Assembly: GCA_002415785.1 (NCBI GenBank)
Contig: DIAJ01000033.1
Span: 67,180-131,179 of the forward strand
Length of the DNA stretch: 64,000 nt
Direction of reading: 5' to 3'
From: Flavobacteriales bacterium UBA5081
GTDB lineage: Bacteria > Bacteroidota > Bacteroidia > Flavobacteriales_E > Vicingaceae
Shown: piece after piece, positions 50,839 to 61,286 of the stretch
Layout: each line of letters opens with the position of its first letter
How positions within the stretch are numbered: position 1 is the first letter of the stretch
The notes under the pieces: generated by a model
Told to the model about the DNA's origin: nothing
Seen by the model: the letters and a program-made list of their open reading frames with translations, nothing else
Database searches by the model: none
Made by a program: the position numbers and the translations under genes

Positions 50839-53800
50839 CTACCTCTGCCCTAAAACAGATACCTTTTTACTCATCTGTTTCCCTTTATAATTTAGATGAA
50901 TATAGTAAAAACCTGCAGCAGCATTTTGCATATTGATGAGCAATCGGTTGCTTCCAAGTACTTGTTTGCTCAACTGAACTCTTGCTCCGAGGTTGTTATA
51001 AACGGCTAATTCAATTTCATTCACATTAACATCTGCATCTGTTTCAATGTATAGTTCACCGTTCGTAGGATTCGGATAAAGTATAAAAGACTCGTTTAGC
51101 CTATTTTCATTCAAGCCAATTGACCAAACAGTGTCTTGTCTTACCATTACCGTTTGAGGTGTTAAGGGTGGAGCAAAAATGGAAACATTGGCAATGCGTT
51201 CTGCACCGCTGTTGTTTTCGGCTATTGCAGTAACCCTAACTTGTTGTGTAAAAGAGCCACTACTTGGTGTCACATCAATCCAACTGCTGTCTTTACTTAT
51301 CGTCCAGTTCTGTAGATTTGAACTAATGTTGAATGTAGTAAAGCTTCCTGAATCTCCACCTAAGCGAATCTCAGATGGCGAAACTTGGAACAATGGAGTC
51401 GTCGCTCGCTGAACTACAACCACTGTAGTGTCATTAAAATTAGGATCGCTAGCCGTAATTGTTGCGTAACGAGGAGTTCCATATACATTTCTGCTTGCCG
51501 CTAAAACAGAAATTTTTTGGGTGTTATTCCCAGTCGTTGGGTTGATCAAAAGCCAAGGCGTACTTTCACTCAAGCTCCAATTAGCTGAGTTTGCCAATAC
51601 AGAAAACTCCGAAGTACTTCCCTGTGGGTTATCAACATAAACAGTATCTCTTGAAACTGTAAAGGATGGCGATGAACCATCTACTTGATTTACTTTAACC
51701 AAGACGTCTGGAACACCGGCAGCAGAAAAGACTAGATTAGCTGTTCTAATGAAGCCGCTTAAATTGGCAGTACTCGCCGTTATTGAAACTGTCGTATTTC
51801 CGCTATCCGCATTTGGACTAACATTTAACCAACTCACAGGATTGCTTACTGTCCAATCAATATTAGAGCTTAATTGCAATTGATCATTGCTTCCTGCGGC
51901 AAAGTTTAGACTAACCACTTTCGGATTTACATCTAAATTTGGTCCTACACCTTCTTGTATAACCACTACTGTATCAAAAGTCATGGGTAAACTTGATTCG
52001 GTAGTAACAATGTAAGTTAACCTATTATTAATTGAATTATTAGCTGATGTAGCCGTAACATTTACCCTTTGTGCGCCTGCACCATTAGACTGATCTAAGC
52101 TAACCCAATTATCTACGGAATAAGTTGTCCATTGATATCCTGTCGGAGCAATAATATCATAAGTTGAAGTACTTCCTGCAAAAGAATTTAACCGGATAGT
52201 ATCCGGATTAGTCGATAGACCTTGAATAGAATTTGTATCTTGAATGATGATTACTGTGTCATTCAAGTTATTAACCGTATCGGCAAAAGCCAAGTAAGAA
52301 ACTTTTAGACTACCGCCGTTATTTGCTGTATTTGCTTCAATAAGAATATTGGCACTTGAATTTCCATTTAATGGAGTAGCGCTAAACCAATTGTCGCCTT
52401 CAACGGCAAACCAATCATTATTTGCTGCTAAGTTAACCGTATTTGAGCTTCCAATAGGAGAAGCTAATATTATTGTATCTTGGCTAGCATTGAGAATTGG
52501 TGCTGTGCCCAATTGGTCAACCCAAACAGTGTCGTGTAAACTACCGCTAGTGTCCATAACAGCAACAAAAGATGAACGAAGATTTGTTGAAGTGTTAGCA
52601 GTATTTGCCACTACATACACTTTATTTGTGTCGCTTGTATTGTTAGGGTTTACAACTGTCAACCAAGGATCCCCGGCTAAATTCTGCCAAACTACATTCG
52701 AATTAACCATGAAGCTATCTCTTGAAGTAGCCGCTTGTCCTAAAACTATGTTTGAAGGAGAAACACTTAATTGTTTTGGAACTCCCAATTGGTCAACCCA
52801 AATGGTATCCTTTACCGTTCCTGAAGTGTCAGATACGGCAACATAGCCCTTACGCATAGAAGATAAATTATTTGCACCAAGCGCTTCAATATTAAGTGTA
52901 ACATCTCCACTATCAGCAGCAGGAGTTACCGAAATCCAGGCAGAGGAAGGTGTCGTCATCCAAGCAGTGTTGGAAGTTAAACTAACACTTGCAGAACTGA
53001 ATGCAGGCTGCATTAAAGTTACATTTGAAGGAGTAAAACTCAAACTGACTGAACCCGAAGTTTGCTTTACCCAAAGTGTATCAAAAACCAATGAATTAAC
53101 ATCCTGAACGGCCACATAAGTAAATCGGTCTTGACCGCTAAAATTAGAAGTTAAGGCTTCAATAATAACGGAATTCGTATCTTGAGTAACTGATGGGACA
53201 TTAACAATTAACCAATTAGCGGGCGCAGTGGCTTGCCAAACTACATTCGAGTTAATTGTAAAAGTTCCTTGGCTACTCGCTAAATGATTTAAAATTAAAC
53301 TATCTCGATCCAATGATAATTGCGCATTAGGCATTGGGTCTTGCACTAAAAAGACAGTATCATCCGAAGTGTTGGGTGCACTACTTGAAATTATTGACGT
53401 ATAAACCAAACGGTTGCTTGTGTTGTTTGCAGGCAAACTTACTTGAACAGTATCATCATTGCTCCCGGTAGTTGGATTAAAAATAGGTACACCTGAGGGT
53501 GAACTAAGTTGCCAACTTACATTTGAGGTAATTTCAATATCTTCTTGACCTCCTGAAAATGGGAAGTACAAACTATCCGGATTAGCCAATAAATAATTTC
53601 CTCCACTACTTTGAATGACTATCAAAGTATCCTTGGCACTACCATTAGCCGACGTTCCATATACCAAAGCCGTTCTTGGAGGCCCAAAATTTGGTTGAGT
53701 AGCTGTAGCTGTTCCTATTTGGTTGCTGTTTCCATTTAAGGGAGAAGTCACTAACCAAGCAGCATTGTCCGTTACCGACCAGTTTACATTTGATTGAATA

Positions 53801-56163
53801 TTGTATTGGGCTGAACTTCCTAAACCGGATCCGATAAAAATAGAGTCTTGAGTAAACTCCATTGTATCAACGGAAAATGGAGTTGTTGAATAAGCTGCGT
53901 CCCAACCTGTAGAGGTAATGCTAAAGTTAGTTTTAAACTCTACGTACATTGATGCTCCGGTAGAAGTTAAACTAAATGGGGTCAAGTTTCCTGTATAACT
54001 TCCCATTAAAGGTGCAGTGTTATCGGTTCCATCGTAAACGAAAACAGTGTCGCCCGGTGTTACTGTGCTAAATGCGCTAAATGTTAAAGTAATATCATTT
54101 ACCGGGCTAGAAGGCTGAATTAACCAGCTACAATTTAAGTTATTTGTGTAATTAGTCGTTGTACTACCATCGTCGAATGTACCGGATGTTGCGGTCATTG
54201 TGATGTTTCCTGAGCATGTTGCCGGCGGAATTCCTGTGTATGAAACATCCCAACCTTGATCAGTCCCACTTCCATCAGTTATAAACTGCAAGAACATAGT
54301 TGGCCCTGTTGAAGAAATATTTACAGGTAGCGTAGTTGACGAACTGTATGCTCCAATAAGTGGTGAACTGCTGTTGCTTCCATCATAAATATAAAGTGTA
54401 TCACCACTTGCAATATCCGCTAAGTTAAACCCAAGCGCTATATTTTGAACTGTTGATGAGGGCTGAATTAACCAACTGCAATTCAAATTATCTGTATAAT
54501 TAGCCGATCCACTACCATCGGTAAAGAATCCAGTTGTAGCAGTTAAAGTTGTAGTTCCTGAGCAACTGGCAACCACTGGTGCTCCAAAATCAAAGTTAAT
54601 TTGATTTCCGATTTCGGTAATGTTTCTTATAATAAGCCCTGTGCTTGTTGGAGTATATGTTTCTGCACTCGGATACGTATTGTCATTAAACATACTGTTA
54701 TTGGTAGAGCCGGGAAACAAATCTCCATTATCTCCCCTGTTTATTTCATTATCCAAGTCATCATTCCCATCGGCTTCTTCTAAATCAACTCCTTTCTCAG
54801 TTTCATCGCCATTCACTTGATTCTGAAACATATTCGTTTTACTTGAATTAATATGCCAAATCGCCAAACCTGTTCCATTCAGCATACTGTCCAACCCTCT
54901 TTTCTGGCGGTTTTCCAGAAGAAAATACTCATTGCTGTTCTGAGTGTTGATTCGATAAATTTCATTTTGATTCAAACTAGCCGGGTTCATGGTGTAATTT
55001 CCACTATTTCCGATAGTAAGTGAAGTTGGAGTATCCCATCCATTCTCTACTCTCGACCAAGCGCAAAAGTTAGCTGGAAAATGTTCGCCACCGAGCCAGC
55101 CACCGCCGCCCATTAATCCCCAATTTCCAATCCCTTCAGAATCTCCATTCGATGGATCAGTATCATATAAGTCAGGCAAACCTAAATTATGACCAAATTC
55201 ATGGCAAAGCACTCCAATACCAACAATTCTTGGATTTGAAAGAGATCCTCTCGTTTCCGGATTAATCATATAGTCATTAATCCAAACACCATCGTAAAAA
55301 ACAGAACCTTGAGAGCCACCGTTTAACACCCATCGATGCGACCAAATGTACTGTGTTTGACTTCCCACTTCAGCTCCCGGTCCTGCATGAACGGCCAAAA
55401 TGCCATCTACATCGCCATCATTGTCATTGTCGTAATTCGAATAGTTTGCTCCGGCTTGCTCTGCTGCATCTACTGCTTCACGTACTAAATCTGCTGCACG
55501 GTGTGTTCCACTATCATCACTGTAATAACGATAATTACTATCGGCCATAAACCAACCCATTACATCCACTGTCACAGTTAGTTGTCCAGACGAGGCAGTT
55601 TCAAAGTAGGTTTTAAAACTTCCATGTCCGGTAGAATAATTTACACCGCCAAACAGGGAGTCAAAATCCGACTGTAAAAAAGTAGACTGTAAGTCAGGAT
55701 ACTCAATCAATAATGCTAAAATTCTTATGTTTCCTGTTGTTGGATAAGTCTTATTTTGAATTTGTTTTCTTACTTGATTTAACACCGAGCCTTTAAGTGC
55801 ATTCGGCATTGGCTTGATTGAAGGAGTTAAATTGCTTACAAAACTTAATTCTGAAGCAGTTCTTTGCTGCGGATCTCTAGCTTTTACTCCACTTGCTTGT
55901 AAATCTCCATTCACTAAATGAGCATATTCATAAATGCCATTTGAGTTTTTGACAATCGTAAAACCATCGACACTTTCTGTCCAATTGTTGTTCAAATTTC
56001 CTTTTCCCACCACCGTAATTTGCGTTTGGTCAGCTTGAGTAATAACCAACGGATCGGGTGACGCAATACAATTCGATGGAGCCGAAAGCTCTGTTAAATT
56101 GCTTTGTGCAAAAGAAAAAAGTGATAATGTACTTAGTAAAAAGAGAGTAAAAAACTGCTTCAT
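50839..56163 (-). CDS. Secreted M6 metalloprotease with two CUB-like and about ten BACON-like domains, type A T9SS sorting signal
   Basis: 1774 residues. Signal peptide MKQFFTLFLLSTLSLFSFAQ, propeptide, M6 (immune-inhibitor A type) catalytic domain (about 130-520) with zinc motif HEFGHNLGLPD (H321-H325). Two CUB-like domains follow (about 535-760; paired NLNCSWLIQPSS segments), then ten tandem BACON-like repeats of about 85-95 residues (W...P..W...; ...DT..V.Q), and a C-terminal sorting domain (YPNPTNGELYIET, KKVSVLGQR) of type A. Expected to be exported by type IX secretion and to act outside the cell on proteins or mucin-like glycans. A terminator follows. Confidence 0.94.
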   Translation of the reverse strand: MKQFFTLFLLSTLSLFSFAQSNLTELSAPSNCIASPDPLVITQADQTQITVVGKGNLNNNWTESVDGFTIVKNSNGIYEYAHLVNGDLQASGVKARDPQQRTASELSFVSNLTPSIKPMPNALKGSVLNQVRKQIQNKTYPTTGNIRILALLIEYPDLQSTFLQSDFDSLFGGVNYSTGHGSFKTYFETASSGQLTVTVDVMGWFMADSNYRYYSDDSGTHRAADLVREAVDAAEQAGANYSNYDNDNDGDVDGILAVHAGPGAEVGSQTQYIWSHRWVLNGGSQGSVFYDGVWINDYMINPETRGSLSNPRIVGIGVLCHEFGHNLGLPDLYDTDPSNGDSEGIGNWGLMGGGGWLGGEHFPANFCAWSRVENGWDTPTSLTIGNSGNYTMNPASLNQNEIYRINTQNSNEYFLLENRQKRGLDSMLNGTGLAIWHINSSKTNMFQNQVNGDETEKGVDLEEADGNDDLDNEINRGDNGDLFPGSTNNSMFNDNTYPSAETYTPTSTGLIIRNITEIGNQINFDFGAPVVASCSGTTTLTATTGFFTDGSGSANYTDNLNCSWLIQPSSTVQNIALGFNLADIASGDTLYIYDGSNSSSPLIGAYSSSTTLPVNISSTGPTMFLQFITDGSGTDQGWDVSYTGIPPATCSGNITMTATSGTFDDGSTTTNYTNNLNCSWLIQPSSPVNDITLTFSAFSTVTPGDTVFVYDGTDNTAPLMGSYTGNLTPFSLTSTGASMYVEFKTNFSITSTGWDAAYSTTPFSVDTMEFTQDSIFIGSGLGSSAQYNIQSNVNWSVTDNAAWLVTSPLNGNSNQIGTATATQPNFGPPRTALVYGTSANGSAKDTLIVIQSSGGNYLLANPDSLYFPFSGGQEDIEITSNVSWQLSSPSGVPIFNPTTGSNDDTVQVSLPANNTSNRLVYTSIISSSAPNTSDDTVFLVQDPMPNAQLSLDRDSLILNHLASSQGTFTINSNVVWQATAPANWLIVNVPSVTQDTNSVIIEALTSNFSGQDRFTYVAVQDVNSLVFDTLWVKQTSGSVSLSFTPSNVTLMQPAFSSASVSLTSNTAWMTTPSSAWISVTPAADSGDVTLNIEALGANNLSSMRKGYVAVSDTSGTVKDTIWVDQLGVPKQLSVSPSNIVLGQAATSRDSFMVNSNVVWQNLAGDPWLTVVNPNNTSDTNKVYVVANTANTSTNLRSSFVAVMDTSGSLHDTVWVDQLGTAPILNASQDTIILASPIGSSNTVNLAANNDWFAVEGDNWFSATPLNGNSSANILIEANTANNGGSLKVSYLAFADTVNNLNDTVIIIQDTNSIQGLSTNPDTIRLNSFAGSTSTYDIIAPTGYQWTTYSVDNWVSLDQSNGAGAQRVNVTATSANNSINNRLTYIVTTESSLPMTFDTVVVIQEGVGPNLDVNPKVVSLNFAAGSNDQLQLSSNIDWTVSNPVSWLNVSPNADSGNTTVSITASTANLSGFIRTANLVFSAAGVPDVLVKVNQVDGSSPSFTVSRDTVYVDNPQGSTSEFSVLANSANWSLSESTPWLLINPTTGNNTQKISVLAASRNVYGTPRYATITASDPNFNDTTVVVVQRATTPLFQVSPSEIRLGGDSGSFTTFNISSNLQNWTISKDSSWIDVTPSSGSFTQQVRVTAIAENNSGAERIANVSIFAPPLTPQTVMVRQDTVWSIGLNENRLNESFILYPNPTNGELYIETDADVNVNEIELAVYNNLGARVQLSKQVLGSNRLLINMQNAAAGFYYIHLNYKGKQMSKKVSVLGQR

Positions 56164-56263
56164 AACTGCTAAATTTAATTGTCGGAATTACAGACGCATA
56201 AAGATAGCAATTGATTGCACAATAAAAAGCAATACAGCTTTGAAATTTGAAAAATACTTAATT

Positions 56264-57067
56264 TCAGTTAGTCCTCAATCGGTTTTTGATTTCTTTTAGC
56301 TCTCTTTGCATATTCATTACGCTGTTACTGAGTTGATCACGCGACAAATTGGGTTCCGGCATTTCGTTGCTAATGTAATTGACAAACTTCCACACTTCAA
56401 CTACTTCATTAATATTTACTTCATAAGGCTCGTAAGCAGGATTGGTAGAGCAAAGCAGCAATGTTTGATTTTTATCGAATTGCTTGTAAACCATTTTAAA
56501 AACAACTCCTTCATTTTCGGTAACGATGATATAAGGAAAGCCGTTTTTAATGGTTTGCCAATTTTGAACATACTCACCTGTTACCCATGAATCAGCAGAT
56601 ACCGGCGGCATAGAGTCACCATCAATTTGAAAAGTTCTAAACTTTTTGTTGCGATCTAAAAAGGGCAATTGAAATGTAGGGAGTACTTTAATGAAATCAG
56701 GATCTCCATATCCTGCGGTATAACCTGCCTTTGCTTTTACAGGCACTAGTTCAATGTTTTCTTCGTTTCTTTCGTCAACTGTTGTAGCTAAAACGCGCAA
56801 CTTTCCTCCGGTAACGTCTACATCAAGTCCTTGTTCTAACTGACTTAAGTAAAGCTCCGATAATTGGTTTAAATTCACTTTAAGTAATTTGTCAATTGAA
56901 ACTTTGAAATATGCGGAAAAACGCAAAAGTGTATCAAAATTGGGTTCGGTGTTTCCCAACTCATAGCCGCTGAGCGAACTTCTTTTTATTCCAATTTCCT
57001 GAGACAAATCTTCTTGGGAGATTCTTTTTCGCTTTCTAAGTAGTTTGATGTTTTCACTAAAATACAT
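56264..57067 (-). CDS. XRE-family regulator with S24 (LexA/CI-like) peptidase domain
   Basis: Start at ATG 57067 (MYFSENIKLLRKRKRISQED), 267 residues; an upstream ATG would lie within the promoter. N-terminal Cro/CI HTH (about 5-60; SQEIGIKRSSLSGYELGN), a linker with KAGYTAGY that could be the cleavage site, and a C-terminal S24 domain with the nucleophile in FQIDGDSM and the general-base lysine in GVVFKMVYKQ. It probably represses its own promoter and is inactivated by self-cleavage. Its regulon and signal are unknown. Single gene. Confidence 0.88.
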   Translation of the reverse strand: MYFSENIKLLRKRKRISQEDLSQEIGIKRSSLSGYELGNTEPNFDTLLRFSAYFKVSIDKLLKVNLNQLSELYLSQLEQGLDVDVTGGKLRVLATTVDERNEENIELVPVKAKAGYTAGYGDPDFIKVLPTFQLPFLDRNKKFRTFQIDGDSMPPVSADSWVTGEYVQNWQTIKNGFPYIIVTENEGVVFKMVYKQFDKNQTLLLCSTNPAYEPYEVNINEVVEVWKFVNYISNEMPEPNLSRDQLSNSVMNMQRELKEIKNRLRTN

Positions 57068-57110
57068 AATGACGATCTTTACAACAATTCCCGACAAATA
57101 TACCGTCATT
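57068..57110 (-). promoter_or_regulatory. Inverted repeat flanking the repressor's own -7 box
   Basis: AATGACG (57068-57074) and CGTCATT (57104-57110) form an inverted repeat, and the minus-strand -7 box TATATTTG (57102-57095) lies between them. This is a good candidate operator for autorepression by the gene starting at 57067. Confidence 0.5.
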
Positions 57111-57191
57111 TTAATTGGAAAACAAGTTCTTTTTATAACGAAGAACTAAATGTGTCGACTAAATTTAGGAACAATCAATAATTCTTAATTA

Positions 57192-59408
57192 TTAATCAGA
57201 ACTCATGCTATCTTTCTGAATTAAAATATCGCTAAAAGCAACATCTTGTGCCGCCAGTGCTAAAACAGTAGTAGGTAAGCCATTAATTTTTTGTTGTAAT
57301 TCGCTAAAATATTGCTCAAAGTTCTCATTGGGGCTTGCCATTCCCATAAAAATTAAGTCAGTTGTGGTGGACTCTGCTTTAAGTATTTTATCAAATTTTC
57401 TTCCTTCAGAAAGAATCAAATGAATTTCAGCATCAATCCGCATTTCTTCGATTTTCTCTTCTAAGTTTTCTCGGCTCTTCTCCAAAGCCTCTTTACTACC
57501 AACAACCATTTTAATACAAACTTTGGCTTGTCTCCAATCAATGCTTGAATTGATTAGATAAGCCAAAATAATCATCAAGCCGCCATTTCCTTTCAATCCG
57601 CCCCACCAAACATCAATTTGTTGTTTTTTACCAAAACCGGGTTTCTTGCTCCCTTTATTGATGATGAGTACATTCTTTTTCAATTCGTTAAATCGGCCAA
57701 TCATTTGACAGAACATCGGGCGGTCTTCCTCTTTTTCTGAGGCACCCAAAATAACAGTATTGGCTTGCAAAGCCCCCATTCCATAGTGTTCTACCAAATT
57801 GCTTAAACCTTCAAAGATCGAGTCTGTTCTAACAAATTTCACCAATGCCTGAACCCCCTTCTTCTTCAAATACTGATTTAAATGTAGCTTCATGGCAGTT
57901 AATTGCTCTTGCGAAGTATTCTTCCGAGAAATAGCACTGGCAATGGTTAACACACCTCTGTTTTGAGTAATCGCATCGGCAAATTCAATCAAGTGCCAAC
58001 GCTTAGTGGGAGCACCTGCTAAAACAATTGGGTTGGGTCGCCAGCTCTTCACTTCTTGATCTTCTGACAGACTTAACAAACTTCTTTTAATCAGCGCCAT
58101 TCGAATTCCCCTACCTATGCCGCCCCAGGCTGTTCGCATCTGTCTTCTTTTTAGCCAAATAAAAATTACAGCCACAAAAAGCAAAGCAATCAAGGTTGCG
58201 AATGAATTAATGAGCAACATTACTGCTATACAGCCAAAAGCTCCAATAAATGAAAGCAGCCAGTGTACTTTAAAAGTTGGTCTGAATGAAGGACTTTTGA
58301 GAAAACGCTCTGTGCCGGCGGCAATGTTTAACACTCCGTAAGTGGTTAAAAAAAACATACTTAAAATGGGCGCAATTAAGTTTAAATCACCCAGCCAAAC
58401 GGCAACAATTACAATGGCTAATGTAAATATTGTTCCTATTCTTGGAGAGTCGTCTTCACCACTTCCTTTGCCTAAGAAGTTTAGCGCTTTCGGTAAAATC
58501 CCATCTTTCGCTAAAGCTTGAAGCACTCTGGGTGCTCCTAAAATGCTGCCCAATGCGCTTGATAAAGTTGCTCCCCAAACGCCGATTAATATGGCATCTC
58601 CCCAAAAAGACATTTTGCGCATAATTAGGGGATCTTCAATCAATGTTAATGCATCTGCGCGGTTGGCCAATATAATAGGCAATATCATATAAATAATGTA
58701 CCCAACTCCAATAGCGGCAAAAGTTCCTTTGGGAATAGATCGCTTTGGGTTTTTAAGGTCTCCCGACATGTTTACTCCTGCCATAATTCCGGTTACAGCC
58801 GGGAAAAAGACGGCAAATACCGTCCAAAAATTCTCAGAATTTTCCTTTTTAGCACCCCACATTTCTATGCTCGATTCCTCAATCGGACTGCCAAAAGCAA
58901 AAGAAATAAGTGACAATGCAATGCCAATCATTATTACATATTGCACTTTTATGGCTGTTTTAGCTGAACCAAGTGCTACAGCAGTAATAAAAACAGTAGT
59001 AATTAAGGCGACTACTTTTTCGCCAAATTGAGGAAAAACTTGAACCACACTTTCGGCAAAGCCCACTGTGTAAAGTGCAACGGATAAAGCTTGAGCAAAA
59101 AATAAGGGTATGCCAATGGCACCTCCGGGCTCTATGCCTAAAGATCGGCTAATCATATAATACGCTCCTCCAATTTTCACCTTTTGATCAGTGGCAATGG
59201 AAGCAATCGACAAGCCGGTTAAAAAAGTAATACTTGTTGATAATGTAACGATGATTAGCGTTCCAATTAAGCCAACATTGCCCACTACCCAACCAAAACG
59301 CAAGTACATTATTACGCCTAAAATGGTAAGTATAGAAGGAGTAAACACACCTCCAAAAGTGCCTAAGCCACTTGAGTTTTTGATTTTATTGCGAATACTG
59401 TTTTTCAA
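57192..59408 (-). CDS. APC-superfamily transporter of the cation-chloride cotransporter type
   Basis: 738 residues. About 12 membrane helices in the first 440 residues with GVIMYLRFGWVVGNVGLIGT and VKIGGAYYMISRSLGIEPGG, which is the SLC12 (Na-K-Cl cotransporter-like) pattern within the APC superfamily, and a long cytoplasmic C-terminal region (about 450-738) with two halves resembling USP-type alpha/beta units (VILGASEKEEDRP, LIFMGMASPNENFEQY). It likely moves ions or amino acids; the substrate is not evident. Separated from the repressor by 125 nt and monocistronic. Confidence 0.88.
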   Translation of the reverse strand: MKNSIRNKIKNSSGLGTFGGVFTPSILTILGVIMYLRFGWVVGNVGLIGTLIIVTLSTSITFLTGLSIASIATDQKVKIGGAYYMISRSLGIEPGGAIGIPLFFAQALSVALYTVGFAESVVQVFPQFGEKVVALITTVFITAVALGSAKTAIKVQYVIMIGIALSLISFAFGSPIEESSIEMWGAKKENSENFWTVFAVFFPAVTGIMAGVNMSGDLKNPKRSIPKGTFAAIGVGYIIYMILPIILANRADALTLIEDPLIMRKMSFWGDAILIGVWGATLSSALGSILGAPRVLQALAKDGILPKALNFLGKGSGEDDSPRIGTIFTLAIVIVAVWLGDLNLIAPILSMFFLTTYGVLNIAAGTERFLKSPSFRPTFKVHWLLSFIGAFGCIAVMLLINSFATLIALLFVAVIFIWLKRRQMRTAWGGIGRGIRMALIKRSLLSLSEDQEVKSWRPNPIVLAGAPTKRWHLIEFADAITQNRGVLTIASAISRKNTSQEQLTAMKLHLNQYLKKKGVQALVKFVRTDSIFEGLSNLVEHYGMGALQANTVILGASEKEEDRPMFCQMIGRFNELKKNVLIINKGSKKPGFGKKQQIDVWWGGLKGNGGLMIILAYLINSSIDWRQAKVCIKMVVGSKEALEKSRENLEEKIEEMRIDAEIHLILSEGRKFDKILKAESTTTDLIFMGMASPNENFEQYFSELQQKINGLPTTVLALAAQDVAFSDILIQKDSMSSD

Positions 59409-59439
59409 TTGAGAACCTTTATAAAGTGAAGCTGAATTT

Positions 59440-61134
59440 TTAAATCAAAAAAGCTAAAGAAAGCCGAATCTCTAAATAACTGACTTTACCATTAAGCGCA
59501 TCGTGTATGGCTTTTAAACTTTTGGACTTTTCGTCGCCTAGTTTTTTCCGTGTAGCATCTACTTGGTCAACAATCGACTTTTTGGGTTTGTAAATGCTCA
59601 AATTCATTTCCGGATTGTCTTTTTTAATTTTAATTAAATGATTGGCAATCGTTTCTTCTTTTAAGCCTCGCTCTTTGGCGATTTTATTTAATGGCATTTG
59701 CTGCTCAAAATAGGTTTTACTGACATCATAAGTAGAAGGCTTATCACTGTTAGTTTGTTTTAGCTTTTTTCCTTCTTTAAGTCTGTTTTTACGCCTTTCT
59801 ACTTCATCTAAATCGGTTATTCCTCCACAGCTTTTCACAAAACTTTTTGCGGCTTGCTCCAATACTTTTAGATCTAAATTAGCTTCTGCTTCAGCAGATA
59901 ATTCTTTGAATCGTTGATCGGCTCTAAATGCCAGTGCATCAATTTGCAGTGCGGTGTCGTTGAATCCTTCCAAGATTAAATTTTCATAGGTTTTTAATCG
60001 CGAAAGTGCCACATAACCCTGTCCGGTTTCAAAAGTTTTTGACAAGTCAATTTTTGCCGACTCCAGAGTCATTCCCTGAGATTTATGAACGGTAATCGCC
60101 CACGCTAATCGCAATGGCAATTGTTCCAAGCGAACTAAAGTCTTTCCTTGCTCATCTTGAATAGCCCATTCTTCTTTTTCAACATAAATGGTTTTCCCAT
60201 TCGATAGTTTTACTGAGGGTTTCCCATCGGAGTTAAAACCCACAATCTTTCCTAAACTACCGTTTACATAGCCTTTTTCAAGGTTATTTTTAACAAACAT
60301 CACTTTTGCACCAATTTTTAACTGCAAGTTTTCCGGAGCTAAAACTGACTTTTTAAGTGTTTCAGCCAGTTTAATATTTCCTTTTATTTCGGCATTAAAC
60401 GTTCTTAACCTTCCATCCAGTTTCTCTAAGTGTTCTTGATTAATTCGGTCAACATCAATATTGTGAGTAAAGAGATTAGTAGGTTCTAAATCGCCATTAA
60501 GTTGATTGTGTTTAGCTTCAAGTAATTTAGCATAAGAATCGCCTTTTAATTGCCCGGATCTAATTTCATTTAAAATATTATTGAGAGCAGAATCACTTTG
60601 TCGATACTGCCTATTTAAATAACAAACAGTGGGCTTAGCGGCTGCCCAAGCCTCGCTCATAAAAGCAAATTTATCTCTACTGCTCTCCATGGGGTTGCCA
60701 ATGGGAGGAAGCTGAAAAAAGTCTCCACAAAAAATAACTTGTATTCCGCCGAAAGGCAATTGATTGTCTTTGAAAAACTGTAATACTTCATTCACCATAT
60801 TTAATTGCTTGGCGTGAAGCATTGAAATTTCGTCGATTATGAGCACTTTTACTTTATCGAGCTTATCATTCAGGTACTTTTTGGTTTTTAAATTCACCAA
60901 AGCTCTACGGCTCATACTATCTTTTACCCCAATTCCCGACCAAGCGTGAATGGTCATTCCGTTCATGTGGGTAGCAGCAATTCCGGTAGATGCAGTAATG
61001 GCCACGGCTACTTTTCTAATTTTTAAATACTCTATGTATTTATTGAGTACATAGGTTTTTCCCGTTCCGGCAGATCCGGTGAGAAAAACATTCTGCCCCG
61101 ATTTCATAATTGCAAGTGCGTTATCTTGATCCAT
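59440..61134 (-). CDS. Pif1/RecD-like helicase with C-terminal helix-turn-helix
   Basis: 564 residues. Superfamily 1B helicase motifs: FLTGSAGTGKTYVLNKYI (I), VLIIDEISMLHAK (II), IFCGDFFQLPP (III), LVRLEQLPLRLAWAITVHKS with KSQGMTLE (V) and YVALSRLKTYENL (VI). The last 130 residues include a predicted HTH (MPLNKIAKERGLKEETIANH) of the HTH_40 type found after helicase domains. It probably unwinds or resolves DNA or G-quadruplex structures in replication and repair. Downstream of the transporter gene, tandem on the same strand. Confidence 0.92.
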   Translation of the reverse strand: MDQDNALAIMKSGQNVFLTGSAGTGKTYVLNKYIEYLKIRKVAVAITASTGIAATHMNGMTIHAWSGIGVKDSMSRRALVNLKTKKYLNDKLDKVKVLIIDEISMLHAKQLNMVNEVLQFFKDNQLPFGGIQVIFCGDFFQLPPIGNPMESSRDKFAFMSEAWAAAKPTVCYLNRQYRQSDSALNNILNEIRSGQLKGDSYAKLLEAKHNQLNGDLEPTNLFTHNIDVDRINQEHLEKLDGRLRTFNAEIKGNIKLAETLKKSVLAPENLQLKIGAKVMFVKNNLEKGYVNGSLGKIVGFNSDGKPSVKLSNGKTIYVEKEEWAIQDEQGKTLVRLEQLPLRLAWAITVHKSQGMTLESAKIDLSKTFETGQGYVALSRLKTYENLILEGFNDTALQIDALAFRADQRFKELSAEAEANLDLKVLEQAAKSFVKSCGGITDLDEVERRKNRLKEGKKLKQTNSDKPSTYDVSKTYFEQQMPLNKIAKERGLKEETIANHLIKIKKDNPEMNLSIYKPKKSIVDQVDATRKKLGDEKSKSLKAIHDALNGKVSYLEIRLSLAFLI

Positions 61135-61286
61135 AATGAATTTTCGAAAGTAGTTAAATCATTTTTTGCAAACTGAAAATTAATTTTGAAATATAAAAAT
61201 TTCCGGCCTTAACAACAGCTACGAGCTATTTAACACCAAGGTATACTTTTTAAATTTGAATTATCTAGAATACACAATACCTATTT

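Noticed and set aside
52349..52846. 165-codon plus-strand ORF inside the M6 protease gene
   Set aside because: It is antisense to the BACON repeats; its length comes from the repeat codon pattern.
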